From contig CM074766.1 of assembly GCA_037355855.1 (NCBI GenBank), positions 1,550,001 through 1,614,000 of the forward strand: a DNA stretch of 64,000 nt, in the 5' to 3' direction. Below are positions 53,927 through 64,000 of this stretch, piece by piece. The stretch is from Pseudo-nitzschia pungens (taxonomy: Eukaryota > Bacillariophyta > Bacillariophyceae > Bacillariales > Bacillariaceae). Position 1 is the stretch's first letter. Each line of letters opens with the position of its first letter. Under the pieces are notes generated by a model. The model did no database searches and was not told the DNA's origin. It was given only the letters and a program-made list of their open reading frames with translations. The position numbers and the translations under genes are program-made.

Positions 53927-56900
53927 ATGGGCGGTGCGAGGAGTCTACTCGCTTCGTTGCCCGCGTGGCTTCCGCTGCTGTTGTTGGTCGCAGCCTTGCT
54001 ATCGGTGGACGGAAACGGGAATCGAAGCGGAACGGTGCTTCTCGCAGAAGCCTCCGCGCAGCACCGTTCCATGGCCAAGTTTCACGGTTCCACACGTAAA
54101 CGATTCGGAACGGTGAACGGATGGTGGAAGGCATCCAGGGAAACACTCGGAGCAACTCTCGTCGGCGGTCCGATGGCACGACGGAGCGAGTTGACCAATG
54201 CCATCTCCCGAGGTGGTGGCGGTGCAGCCATCGATGCGAATGGCATGGTTCGGGATCCCGGTAGCAAAAGCATCGACGAAGTCTTGGCGGAATGGCGGGA
54301 AATGGTTCAGAAATTCAAAGGAAAGGGACGCGAGAATAGCGATGGCGAGGCGATTCTTGCTAACTCCTCGCTGGTCAAGGCGAACGGCCTCACTTCCGAG
54401 GAGTCTTCCCGCCTCCTGGAAATTTACGGCAAGAACGAGATCGAAGAACTCCCTCCACCATCTTGGTTCGAGCTCATCAGGGAACAATTCGAAGACCGGT
54501 TGGTACGGATTTTGGTGGGTGTGGCGGTGCTGTCGGCTCTTTTGGAATGCACCAGCAGTGGCGGCAGCGGTGCCGTTGCCGAATCGCTCTGGCATCGCTT
54601 CGCGGAGCCCATTGTGATTTCATCGCTCCTGGTCATCAATGCCTCCGTCGGAGTCTGGCAGAGCAAGTCTGCCGGAAATTCTATCGAGGCCCTGAAAGCA
54701 ATGCAACCCAGCGTCTGTACCGTACTTCGTCGACGAGAGACGAACGACGACGACGACGAAACGGTTGCGACGGAAGAAATCGCGGACTATCCCTCAGCCA
54801 ACTTGGTCCCGGGTGATTTGATTATACTCAAGACCGGTGACAAGGTTCCGGCGGACTGCCGATTGGTCCGCTACTACCAGGGACGCCGGTCGTTGTCGGT
54901 CGACGAGACGTGTCTCACGGGAGAATCCATCGCCGTCGAAAAGCTATTGGGAAAGGAAGGATTGGCTCCCCCCCAGGCGCCGGTCCAGTCGCAAACGGGC
55001 ATGGTCTTTTCCGGGACCACCGTGGTCAGCGGAGCGGCGGTTGCGCTCGTGGTAGCTACGGGAGAATCTACGGAATTCGGGCGCATCCAGTCCGGCGTGT
55101 TGGAGGCAAAACGAGATTCTCAGGATCAAAAGACGCCCCTGGCACAGCAGCTCGACGACTTTGGCAACCAACTCACGGGGTTGATTGGAGTCATTTGTGT
55201 CGGTGTGTGGTTTGCCTCCATTCCCAAAATGCTGGCCAAAGATTCCACCGTATTCAGCAGTCCATTCGAAGGCATGGTGTATTACGCAAAGGTTGCGGTT
55301 GCGCTGGGCGTTGCGGCCATTCCAGAAGGACTCCCGGCTGTCATTACTCTGTGTCTGAGCTTGGGGACCCGTCGAATGGCACAACGAAATGTGATTGTTC
55401 GAAACCTCCCTTCTGTAGAAACCCTGGGCTGCGTCTCGGTCATTTGTAGTGACAAGACCGGAACCCTGACCACCAACGAAATGACAGTGAAATCACTGGT
55501 GCTGATGGAAAAAAGCAAGAAGAGTCCCATCGTGGAACACCTCGTCGAGGGAGTCTCCTATTCACCGCATGGAAATATTGAAGGTACGATAGCTGGTAGA
55601 TCTTCCTTGATATCCGATGTTATTGCCGTTGCAGCTCTTTGCAACGATGCAAGGATAATGGGCAATGATCACGACGGCAAGGATTCTTCTAATCTCCAAG
55701 ACTTTGAAAGAACCGGGGAACCGACCGAAGCAGCGCTGTGCGTATTGGCAGAAAAACTGGGTGCGTTACAAAGCAAAGACGTGGACAAGGATTATGATCA
55801 GCATCCAGGACAAACCAAACAGTGAGGTGGCGAGTTATCACGTTGACCAATGGCGCGAAAAGCATCCACGAATGGCGACGCTGGAATTTCATAGGGACCG
55901 GAAAAGCATGTCTGTGTTGGCAAACTTCAATGGCAATCAAAACGGAAACTACAGGTACGAGGCAAGAAATCGCTTGCTTGTGAAAGGAGCGGCGAACATG
56001 GTCTTGGATCGTTGCACACACGTGAAATACCAAGACGGGAGTGTCGCCAAAATTTCCGGGTCGTTGCGACGGCAACTCGAAAAAAAGATTACCGATATGG
56101 CTACGCGCCCTCTACGATGCTTGGCGCTCGCCGTGAAAGACGAATCGAATTTGCCATCTTCCCTCCGAAATTTCCAACCGCGCAGTGACAATGATGTTCG
56201 GAAACATCCCTTGCTCAAAGACCCGTCCAAATACGAAGATATCGAGAGTCGTCTGACACTTGTAGGTTTGGTAGGAATCAAAGACCCTGCACGTCCCGAA
56301 GTTGCAGATAGCATCCAAAAATGTACCGATGCTGGGATCCGGGTGATTATGATCACCGGTGACGCTCGTGATACAGCCGTGGCAATCGCAAAAGACGTCA
56401 ACATATTTGACAAGGACTCCCCTGCTGATGGTAAATCTCTCAAGGCCTTTGAAGGCCAGGAATTTTTCTTGAAACCCAGAGAAGAACAAATCGAAATTCT
56501 ATCCAAAGACAACATTGTTTTTTGCCGTGCTCAGCCATCCGACAAACAAGCACTGATCAAAATGTTGCAGCACGATCTGGGAGAGATTCCTGCAATGACT
56601 GGTGACGGAGTCAACGATGCACCGGCATTGCAGCAAGCGGCAATCGGTGTCGCAATGGGGACGGGAACTGCTGTCTCAAAAGAGGCTGCCGACATGGTAC
56701 TGGCCGACGACGACTTCTCGACAATCGTGAGTGCCGTCGAAGAAGGCAGGACGATATATGCAAATATGCAAGCCTTTATTTGCTTTTTGATTTCCTGCAA
56801 CATAGGTGAAATCTGTGCAATTTTTTTCGCAACGCTGTTGGGATTCCCCGAACCCCTTACCGCGATGCATTTATTGTGGGTTAACCTTGTAACGGATGGG

Positions 56901-57665
56901 CCTCCTGCAACAGCACTTGGATTCAATCCCCCCTCTCCCAATTCGATGAAAGAAAAACCAAGACCGTCAAACGAACCAATCATGACGAAATGGCTTCTTA
57001 TTCGATACATGCTGACGGGACTTTATGTTGGTGTTGCAACGATTGGAGTGTTTGCACAACATTATTTACAACAAGGGATATCTCTAAAACAGCTTTCGAA
57101 TTGGTCGAATTGCGGTACGGACTGGACACCGGTAGGGGGAAGCTCATTGCCGACAAGCGCAAATGCGTGTTCGAATTTATTTCGCGAAGCAGGCCGAACG
57201 TTACCACAGACTCTATCGTTAACAACATTGGTCTGCATGGAAATGTTCAAAGCATTGTCTGCTGTTTCGATGAATGACTCCCTCTTCAAGGTTGCCCCGT
57301 GGCGAAACAAGTGGTTACTGTTTGGGGTAGCGGGTCCATTTCTTTTGCACTTATCGGTGTTATACAGTTCTAAACTAGGCCTACCAGGATTTGGCGAAGC
57401 GTTTGGAATGGTGGGTCTTTCAACCAGTATCGTGGATTTCTTTGAAATAATGGATTATTTTGTCTTTGCCTTTCTCACCCAATTCAATTACCAATGTTTT
57501 CGACATTTCCGTGTTCATGTTCTTTAGGTTTCGCTAACCAAAGAACATTGGAAGACTGTTTTGTTTTGGTCGACTCCGATCCTGCTCGTCGATGAAATAT
57601 TGAAATTCATCGGAAGAAGAATTGCTGTCAAGGAAAAGTCAGCCGCTAACGAAAGTGACGAGTAA
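53927..57665 (+). CDS. P2A-type Ca2+-ATPase with N-terminal signal peptide (one +1 frame break)
   Basis: Exons 53927-57410 and 57528-57665; 1206 residues with one skipped base. Core motifs: TGES (about 331) in the actuator domain, PEGLPAV in transmembrane helix 4, the phosphorylation site DKTGT (Asp509), the nucleotide-binding KGA, TGDARDT and the hinge GDGVNDAP. NPNS-like and TDGPPATALGFNPP segments in the later helices identify the SERCA/PMR1 group, which pumps Ca2+ (or Mn2+) into an organelle lumen. The first 30 residues form a strong signal peptide (WLPLLLLVAALLSVDG) before a 100-residue extension, which is unusual for this family. The +1 break lies at about 55760-55825, in the nucleotide domain; frame 0 ends at TGA. 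The last exon completes helix 10 (VLFWSTPILLVDEILKFI). Confidence 0.88.
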
Positions 57666-58855
57666 CACCTACAATAAGGACCATTTCCGATACTGAACAC
57701 TCCGCTCTTTACTGTGTATGAATCAAAACTGTTGTCATACTACTTGAGCAGTTCTTGTTGACTTTAACTTGTCCGAATCACTTTTGATTGTACTTCCTGA
57801 TTTTTTGACGAAACTTTCCTTCTTGCGTCATCGTTCCCAGCCTGTTTCAAGGAATGTATTCTTGCTCTACTAGCAGTCCAACCTACGGTGCCGCATTCTT
57901 CCATTGTGTTTCTGGAGTCCATGCCTGCTCTGGTTGTGAAGACCAAAAGTTACCCCTTTCCGAGCATCTCCACACACCATACTGGACTACAAGCGACGAG
58001 GGACTACAAGTAGTAGTACTTTACTTGGAATACCATGTAGTACATGCCATCTGTCAGCTCATGTCCGAACAACTTGCCTAGGTTTTGATTGTTTGATTTG
58101 TGCTCTTGCTACTTTTGTCACATCTCTTCACCATAGCCAACAGACTCAATATCCTCAATGACTTGATGACTGTGGCACCTTACCACGACTATTACTACTA
58201 GTAGTAGTAGAAGTAGTAGGTTTCCACAATAAAGAAGTTGCTTCAATTTTGGTGTAGTATTCACCATCTTGTTGCTTTTCATTTTAGGCACTCCTGTACA
58301 GATGGGCTATTCAAACAAGGATTGCACCAATGCATGATACTAGCACCTTGCAAATGTTGACAGAGTCTCTCAAGTCCCAATGCACTATAATATTGTATAT
58401 TGTGTATTCTACCGTATTGTTTATCTACATGCAAGAAACTATGGAAGTGTCGCCCACAGTACTGGTATTTCCATCGGAATTCATTCGTGTAGCGGTATCA
58501 GGCAAGAAGTAAAACCTTACTTCGAAGTAGTAAGCATGAATGCAGTAATTTAATATGAATAATATGAATAACTTTACCTTATGATTGAATCAATCCGTTC
58601 CCGGTTCGTACCCGAATAGTGACCGCTGGCCTGTGACTTTTCAGCTCGACCGTAACCACAAGACAACGGGACCGTGCGATGCAGAAAAATCCACAATCAC
58701 GACACAGGAGTCAAAAAACAGATCCTTGTGGCCTTACGAGGCTAAAAAAAGATTGCTTGATTCCGAACGGCCAACGCATAACGCTGAGAGGAACCACTGG
58801 ACAGAGTGACAGAGAGAAAGTAAGAGAAGTCTGAATTTATATCGGAATACTAAAC
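57666..58855. other. Intergenic; no gene recognised
   Basis: ACTACTAGTAGTAGTAG repeat near 58193. AAACCTTACTTCGAAGTAG near 58511 and ACTTTACCTTATG near 58571 are of the recurrent motif type. The last 100 bases are presumed 5' UTR of the acetyltransferase. Confidence 0.5.
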
Positions 58856-60583
58856 ATGAGTACTTCCTCGACGACCTCGGCGAATCCAAAGGGGATTGCC
58901 GAGGACGATGAACCAAGAAGATCTGCGGCAGATTCAAGTCCTCTGACTTCCAATGGATCCAACCGTCCTGCCATTCCACCAGAGATTGGAGACCACTGCC
59001 AGGTCCTGTTCCGAAACGAAATCCAATTGCCGGCGGAAATTATCGAGCGGCGCCCGCTTTTACCCTCGAGGAAACGCCTGCTGAACCTACGAAGAGCACA
59101 AGCCGAGTCGGCGTCGCTTTCGACTGTAGCACCGGAAGATTGCCATCCCGACGACGACACCCAAAGCAACACCAACGGCAACAAAGCGAAGAAACGAAAG
59201 CAATCGGGCTCGGGATTCGCCTCTGAATCCCCAAGTTCTTTCTCCCAAGAAGAACTGTCCCAGCGTTATCCCACGGACGAACTCGAATACTACATCCACT
59301 ACCAGAATCACGATCGGCGATTGGACGAATGGATCACCTGCGATCGCTTTGTTTGGGACACACTGAAACGCCGAAACCTGAATTCGTCTGTGGCAGCGGC
59401 CAAAAATGGAGAAAGCAAAGAAGGAGCCGATTTAGCGACTACCTCGAATGCGAAAGAACCACTCCAGGGGGAAAAATCGACCGCCACGGCATCGCAACCC
59501 GCCAAGGTTGGGCGACGACCTTCGCGAAAAAGCAGTGCTTCCACAACGATAAACACCGGTCAGGATGCCGCCGAAAGTGCTTCGAGCGGAAAGGGGCCGG
59601 GCACCGAGTCTTCTTCCTCTTTGACAAAAACAAACGCCAACAGCAGTAGCACTACCACGGGGGGAAACTGGAGGCCCACAGCTGCGGATGGTCTTCACGA
59701 ACTCGAGAAGGAACATCACGAGATCACAAAGGTAAAAAACATTGAGAAAATTTATATGGGTGGTTTTGAGGTAGACTGCTGGTACTACAGTCCGTATCCG
59801 GAAAGCTATAGCCCTTCGGAGCTGCTATACGTCTGCGAGTTTTGCTTGAAATACATGCGCAAACGCAAAACGTTTTGCAAGCACAAGGCTACCTGTCCCC
59901 ATCGCACGCCCCCGGGAACCGAAATATACCGTGAACTGGGACTGAGTGTCTACGAAATTGACGGGAAGGACCACAAGGTTTATTGCCAGAATTTGTGCCT
60001 CTTGGCCAAACTCTTTTTGGATCACAAGACTCTGTACTACGATGTCGATCCTTTTTGGTTTTACGTCGTTTGCTCTGTCGACGACTCTGGGGCCCACATT
60101 GTCGGTTATTTTTCGAAGGAAAAGGTCAGCGCGGAGGGATATAATCTGGCCTGCATATTGACGTTTCCGCAGCACCAGCAACACGGCTACGGGAAGTTCA
60201 TTATTTCGTTATCGTACGAACTGTCGAAAAGGGAGAAGACGGTTGGATCGCCGGAAAAACCCCTTTCGGACCTTGGAAAGGTCAGCTATCTATCCTATTG
60301 GACCCACGTTCTGATGAAGCTGTTGGCGGAAAAGTCCCCGTACACAAACGACAACGGAAGCCAAAACGGCAGGGGAAACGATAACCACAATCTGACCATC
60401 AAGGACATTTCGAGCGAGACGGGAATGAAACAAGAAGACATTATTTCGACCCTCCAATATCTGGACATGATTCGATCCTGGAAAGGCCAGCACGTGGTCT
60501 ACGTCCAGCAAGATACCATTGAAGCATATATGAAAAAGAAGCAAGGGTGCGTCGGTAGAATGCGTGCAATTCGAAATCGATAG
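58856..60583 (+). CDS. MYST-family histone acetyltransferase (Esa1/Tip60 type)
   Basis: ATG 58856, 575 residues, no intron. An N-terminal chromo-barrel (tudor-knot) ends [16 protein letters not shown] with the conserved WI. A low-complexity Ser/Thr/Lys linker of about 100 residues follows. The catalytic domain starts [20 protein letters not shown], followed by the C2HC zinc finger (CEFCLKYM ... FCKHKATC). It also has the autoacetylated Lys in [17 protein letters not shown] (about 391), Cys in NLACILTFP, the acetyl-CoA loop QQHGYGK and catalytic Glu in [11 protein letters not shown]. Esa1/Tip60 enzymes acetylate histone H4 and H2A as part of NuA4. The chromo-barrel plus MYST order is that of the Esa1/Tip60/MOF branch. 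A short insert ([16 protein letters not shown]) lies near the C-terminus. Confidence 0.93.
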   Translation: MSTSSTTSANPKGIAEDDEPRRSAADSSPLTSNGSNRPAIPPEIGDHCQVLFRNEIQLPAEIIERRPLLPSRKRLLNLRRAQAESASLSTVAPEDCHPDDDTQSNTNGNKAKKRKQSGSGFASESPSSFSQEELSQRYPTDELEYYIHYQNHDRRLDEWITCDRFVWDTLKRRNLNSSVAAAKNGESKEGADLATTSNAKEPLQGEKSTATASQPAKVGRRPSRKSSASTTINTGQDAAESASSGKGPGTESSSSLTKTNANSSSTTTGGNWRPTAADGLHELEKEHHEITKVKNIEKIYMGGFEVDCWYYSPYPESYSPSELLYVCEFCLKYMRKRKTFCKHKATCPHRTPPGTEIYRELGLSVYEIDGKDHKVYCQNLCLLAKLFLDHKTLYYDVDPFWFYVVCSVDDSGAHIVGYFSKEKVSAEGYNLACILTFPQHQQHGYGKFIISLSYELSKREKTVGSPEKPLSDLGKVSYLSYWTHVLMKLLAEKSPYTNDNGSQNGRGNDNHNLTIKDISSETGMKQEDIISTLQYLDMIRSWKGQHVVYVQQDTIEAYMKKKQGCVGRMRAIRNR

Positions 60584-62352
60584 TATCCTATAGGTCGACT
60601 GTGTTCGGCAAAAGGATCAGAACCCATTTTCGTCAATTCTCACAAACGCTCGTTTCGTTTCGTTTCGCTTTCTTCCTTCCATTGAAAATTCCTATCCAAC
60701 TGTAGCAAATCTTGGCGATTGTGTAAACCGGAGTACCTCGATTGGGACCCATCACACTATGCGTCCGTGAAAAAGAAGGGTGAAAAGAAGTAGTACTGGA
60801 GGGAAAAAGGCGTCAAACCCGAGTCCATCGGAACGGAAAGTACCGGTCGATCCATCTTATCGAAATGCGGGGAAACGATTCTGCACCGCCGAAGGACGAA
60901 GGGACGCGAAGGAAACTAAGTAGACTCGAGCGAATGACGTTGGACTTGAGTTAAGAAAAGCGATAAAACCTAGAAACAGTTGATAACTATGGATTTAGCA
61001 ACTTGCATAGCTATCATTGAATATTTTGTTGCGTAGCTGTTACGAAAGTAAGTGACTGTTTCTAGTAAGAGCGAATTCGATTGTACCGTTCAAAGTAAGA
61101 GGAAGGGGAACGCAACTGCATTGTGAATCCTCCAACTGCTGCTTGACGAATTCTACTGATCGAAAGACCTGCTCCGAATACAAGCGGCAAGTTTCACCTT
61201 GTTGTTCACAAGTTCACATCTCAATGGGCTGGGCTATTATTGTTGTTTCATTCCCCAGTACTGTACATCATTATTATTTCGTCCGAAAAAAAAAAACTTG
61301 GCAGCGGATAATAGTGTACGAGTATCAAGTCAAGCAAGATCTAAGATCCTACAAGTAGTCGTAATAGAGCACGTAGTAGTACTTGTACGTACGTACTTGT
61401 TTCGACGACATTTGGAACTGCTTATCGATTAGGATTGAGCACAGTGTGGGTTGTGGCTACAGGTACGTCGAAGTACTCGTATCCCGCAACATCATTGAAT
61501 ACCGTATTCGAATCAGAGCACGTTTTTGCGGTGTTCGCAATAATTTGGCGACGTCTGGAGGCCGAGATATGATAATGTTACATGATTGACACAACGTGGT
61601 TTGTAGTGTCCTGGAGTACGAGTATTCTTTTCCAACATTGATATTGATGTTGTTATGGTAACGTAGGCTGCTTGTGAAATAATTTCAATCCTCACAATCA
61701 CGTTCTCATTGTCAATAATAAGATCTTACCGTAAATTATGACAGAGAAAAATAGAACAATTAGTACGGTACCGTAAGGTTTTTACTTGGACTTCGTACGT
61801 CGTATGATGATGTAATCTTACTTTGTATTTTGCATAAGATTACCGGTACTGGTACCGGTAATTACCGTTACTACGGAATTCCTATCAGCTTGTAGTAAGC
61901 AGCAATGTCGAGATCCAAAGCTATCCAACGAATATTTGTTAAGCCCTACCAATTACGGTATTACGTACATTAGCCTGGGATGCGATTTCCTACACTTAGT
62001 ATCCAACAAAGCAAAGATACTGTAGTGCCTTGTCACCAAAAGTACCACCGTAATTTCAAAAATAATACGAAGTAAGTTACTTCGTAATGAACGTAAGGTT
62101 ACCAGGTACACGTACACGTATTGTTTGTCATGGCAAAAAAGAAACGAAGTTTCCTGTGAGTTCATTTTTTGGCAAGAAGTGTCGATGTTGGGGGAGATAG
62201 GCTATGGATACCATATCATACCCCCGGTCCTAGCACAAACAACCATCATAGCTGGTACGAAGTTGATCTCCCCGCTCGACTACGCGTCGTTTCCGCAACT
62301 CGAACGATAGGGCCCTTTATCGTAGAACACAACCAGCTAGCATAACGCGAAA
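60584..62352. other. Intergenic region with a solo repeat end and motif clusters
   Basis: GTAAGGTTTTTAC near 61778, TAATCTTACTTTG near 61813, TAAGATTACCGG near 61838 and CGTAAGGTTACC near 62092 belong to the recurrent motif. The palindrome at 61869-61897 matches the end of the 6575 element. No ORF supported. Confidence 0.5.
61869..61897. repeat. Collapsed copy of the 6575 foldback element
   Basis: TACTACGGAATTCCTATCAG followed directly by CTTGTAGTA. The first 21 bases equal the left end of the element at 6575 and the last bases equal its right end (TGTAGTA), so the internal part appears to have been deleted. Confidence 0.55.
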
Positions 62353-64000
62353 ATGAGGCAAACGGTCGCGGGTGCAGGTATTTCTGGTTCCAACCGTGAC
62401 CGGGGTCGATGGCTGTCATCTAGGCAACTAGAAGCTCTAACCTTGGCCATGGGACTGATCCTACTGCTATTGCGAACATTGACGGCGTTTGTTCGGTTCA
62501 ACTTGGACCTGAACCCGACACAGCATCCACAGTTCGATGATCCATCGTGGTTCTCCTCTCCAACAGATGTAAACCAAGATTCATTGTTTTCAAGCAGTGG
62601 CGACGACACAACAGACGACCCTGACGACGATTTTCCCGAATTTCGCGACAAAGGAAATGTACGAAACGATTTTGCGCCACCTTTCATCCCTCGAGAAGAA
62701 GCTACGGACAAAACCGAGGACCAGACTACTCTGTTCAGATACAATAATGGTGGAGAGAACCCTTTTTTGTCGGTCAGCAAAAGTACGAAAACGGTCAAAA
62801 AAGGAGGAAACGGAAAAGTAGTGGTGGATGATAGAGGCGATGAAACCCCTAATGATAAAGCAATACAATCCACTTCGAAGCCACAAGCAAGGGTCACGGG
62901 TGGTGATCTGACCTCACAATCTTCACCAGAGAAGAAAGATGTTAAGAAGACTACCAAGATGAACAAAAAAGAAAAAAAGAAAGCAGAACTGATCAAAAAA
63001 GAAAAGAAGAAAGCAGAACGGGATGATGGTGCTGGTGAGGGCCTCGCCGAAAATCCTCAAGAGGACCATGCTCTCCGTCGCCCCCTCAACGTAGTAGTAT
63101 TTTTCCCAGACGACTTGAATCATAAATCGATACAAGACGTCAGTGGAAGCGACTACGTCAAAACTCCCTTTTTGACTGCCCTCGCTAAAGATGGAATCCG
63201 ATTTGCGAGAAATGCCGTCACCACTAGCGTCTGCTGGATGTCTCGGGCGACCCTATTCACCGGCCAGTTTGCAAGCTCACACGGATCGATTCTTCTTAAA
63301 TGCCCACGCTTCACTTTACCCCAATACTGGGAGGAATCTTGGGTGGCGCTACTTCAACGTTTCGGAGGCTATTACGTAGGGCACGTGGGCAAGTGGCAAT
63401 ATGATTTCAACGACGGTCTCAAGAATATGTTCAACTATTCTAAGTTTTTTGAAGGCAAACACTGGTATCAGCAATTTAAAGCCGAGGATATTTCGGCCTC
63501 AGACTTGTCAGTAAAGCATGCTGTCGAGTTTCTTCAAAGCCGTCCCAAAGATCGGCACTTTGCGTTAACGGTGGCTTTTTACCCGCCCAAAGCCGTTGGG
63601 AGTTCCTTCGAGCCAGGCGCACAATGGTCCCCCAAGCAGTCTTCTGCAAAACTATATGCAGACAAGGTGTACGAGCGACCCTATGACATAGACGCAGCGC
63701 ATGCGAATCTGCCGCCCTTTTTACAGGAAAAAATCACTCGCAACCGGTACCTCGAACGCTGGAACACGGAAGAGCAATATACCGCTGGGATGCGCAACTA
63801 TCACGCACTTGTCACGGAAGTTGATATTGCATGCTCACAGATAGTGGACGAATTGAAGCGCCAGGGTTTGTACGAGAACACAATGATCATTTTTACCTCG
63901 GACAATGGCCTGATGATGGGGGCCCACGGCATTGGTGGCAAGTGGGTCGCCTACGAAGAGTCGATTCGCGTACCACTCATCATCCACGATCCTCGCATAC
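62353..64000 (+). CDS. Type II membrane sulfatase, 3' end beyond window
   Basis: Open from ATG 62353 to the window edge (549 codons seen). One N-terminal helix (ALTLAMGLILLLLRTLTAFV, about 28-47) predicts a Golgi or secretory type II anchor. A low-complexity acidic then Lys-rich stem follows. The sulfatase domain begins RPLNVVVFFPDDLNHKSI. The active-site motif is SVCWMSRATLFTGQ (Cys294, to be converted to formylglycine), in which the usual C-x-P-S-R has Met in place of Pro. Further landmarks are GYYVGHVGKWQ, the dyad-like FTSDNG and GIGGKW. Substrate is presumably a sulfated polysaccharide or glycoprotein. The antisense ORF 62337-62996 is a shadow. Confidence 0.88.
   Translation, partial: MRQTVAGAGISGSNRDRGRWLSSRQLEALTLAMGLILLLLRTLTAFVRFNLDLNPTQHPQFDDPSWFSSPTDVNQDSLFSSSGDDTTDDPDDDFPEFRDKGNVRNDFAPPFIPREEATDKTEDQTTLFRYNNGGENPFLSVSKSTKTVKKGGNGKVVVDDRGDETPNDKAIQSTSKPQARVTGGDLTSQSSPEKKDVKKTTKMNKKEKKKAELIKKEKKKAERDDGAGEGLAENPQEDHALRRPLNVVVFFPDDLNHKSIQDVSGSDYVKTPFLTALAKDGIRFARNAVTTSVCWMSRATLFTGQFASSHGSILLKCPRFTLPQYWEESWVALLQRFGGYYVGHVGKWQYDFNDGLKNMFNYSKFFEGKHWYQQFKAEDISASDLSVKHAVEFLQSRPKDRHFALTVAFYPPKAVGSSFEPGAQWSPKQSSAKLYADKVYERPYDIDAAHANLPPFLQEKITRNRYLERWNTEEQYTAGMRNYHALVTEVDIACSQIVDELKRQGLYENTMIIFTSDNGLMMGAHGIGGKWVAYEESIRVPLIIHDPRI

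Noticed and set aside
54198..55449. Several plus and minus ORFs within the Ca2+-ATPase gene
   Set aside because: Shadows in other frames; all P-type ATPase motifs are in the annotated frame.
62337..62996. Minus-strand ORF of 219 codons with hydrophobic start
   Set aside because: Antisense of the sulfatase stem; Ser/Phe-rich because the sense strand is Lys/Glu/Asp-rich.

Overview
This is eukaryotic nuclear DNA, most likely from a diatom (probably a raphid pennate; genus not determined). The evidence is: short GT-AG introns that join domain-coding exons in frame; a plastid presequence with Phe at the predicted signal cleavage site (41615); Pro/Thr-rich linkers of the kind common in diatom proteins; LRR transmembrane proteins with a plant-type WxGVxC cap; and a MYST acetyltransferase, a TMEM208 homologue and a mitochondrial carrier. 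I see no rRNA, convincing tRNA, CRISPR or prokaryotic operon structure.

Layout. 0.6-8.4 kb: a small EF-hand protein, an unknown acidic protein, a secreted Pro/Thr-repeat protein, and transposon remnants (an hAT-like element with an 8-bp target duplication and two foldback elements). 8.4-12 kb: a membrane-bound class 3 lipase. 13.4-16.2 kb: a Crypton-like tyrosine-recombinase transposon split by a large palindromic element made of GTCCTCA/TGAGGAC units. 17-20.1 kb: a fasciclin protein and TMEM208. 22.5-25.4 kb: a membrane-anchored aspartic protease. 26.7-30.8 kb: a double-domain dienelactone hydrolase and a 2H-type cyclic phosphodiesterase. 31.6-36 kb: a DUF3431-like Golgi protein, a small Cys-rich secreted protein and a short unknown ORF. 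36-50 kb: three paralogous LRR transmembrane proteins, with a mitochondrial carrier, a perfect 97-bp inverted repeat and a plastid-targeted protein between them. 51.7-64 kb: a PAF-acetylhydrolase-like enzyme, a P2A Ca2+-ATPase with an unusual signal peptide, a MYST histone acetyltransferase, and a sulfatase that runs off the end.

The genes do not form a pathway. Several act at membranes or outside the cell (lipase, protease, fasciclin, LRR proteins, sulfatase, secreted Cys-rich protein). The clearest cluster is the dispersed LRR family, whose three members share domain order and a C-terminal Cys motif, with largely matching exon boundaries.

The most striking signal cuts across genes. Six otherwise convincing genes carry eight breaks in reading frame, and all eight are in the +1 direction (one extra base). 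Counting one skipped base per break, every one of the six models totals a multiple of three. Residual insertion errors in the assembly are the simplest explanation; +1 ribosomal frameshifting is the interesting alternative. Intergenic DNA is rich in a recurring GTAAGGTTA/TAACCTTAC motif, ACTAGT-type trinucleotide repeats and foldback elements. All exon boundaries were read by eye.
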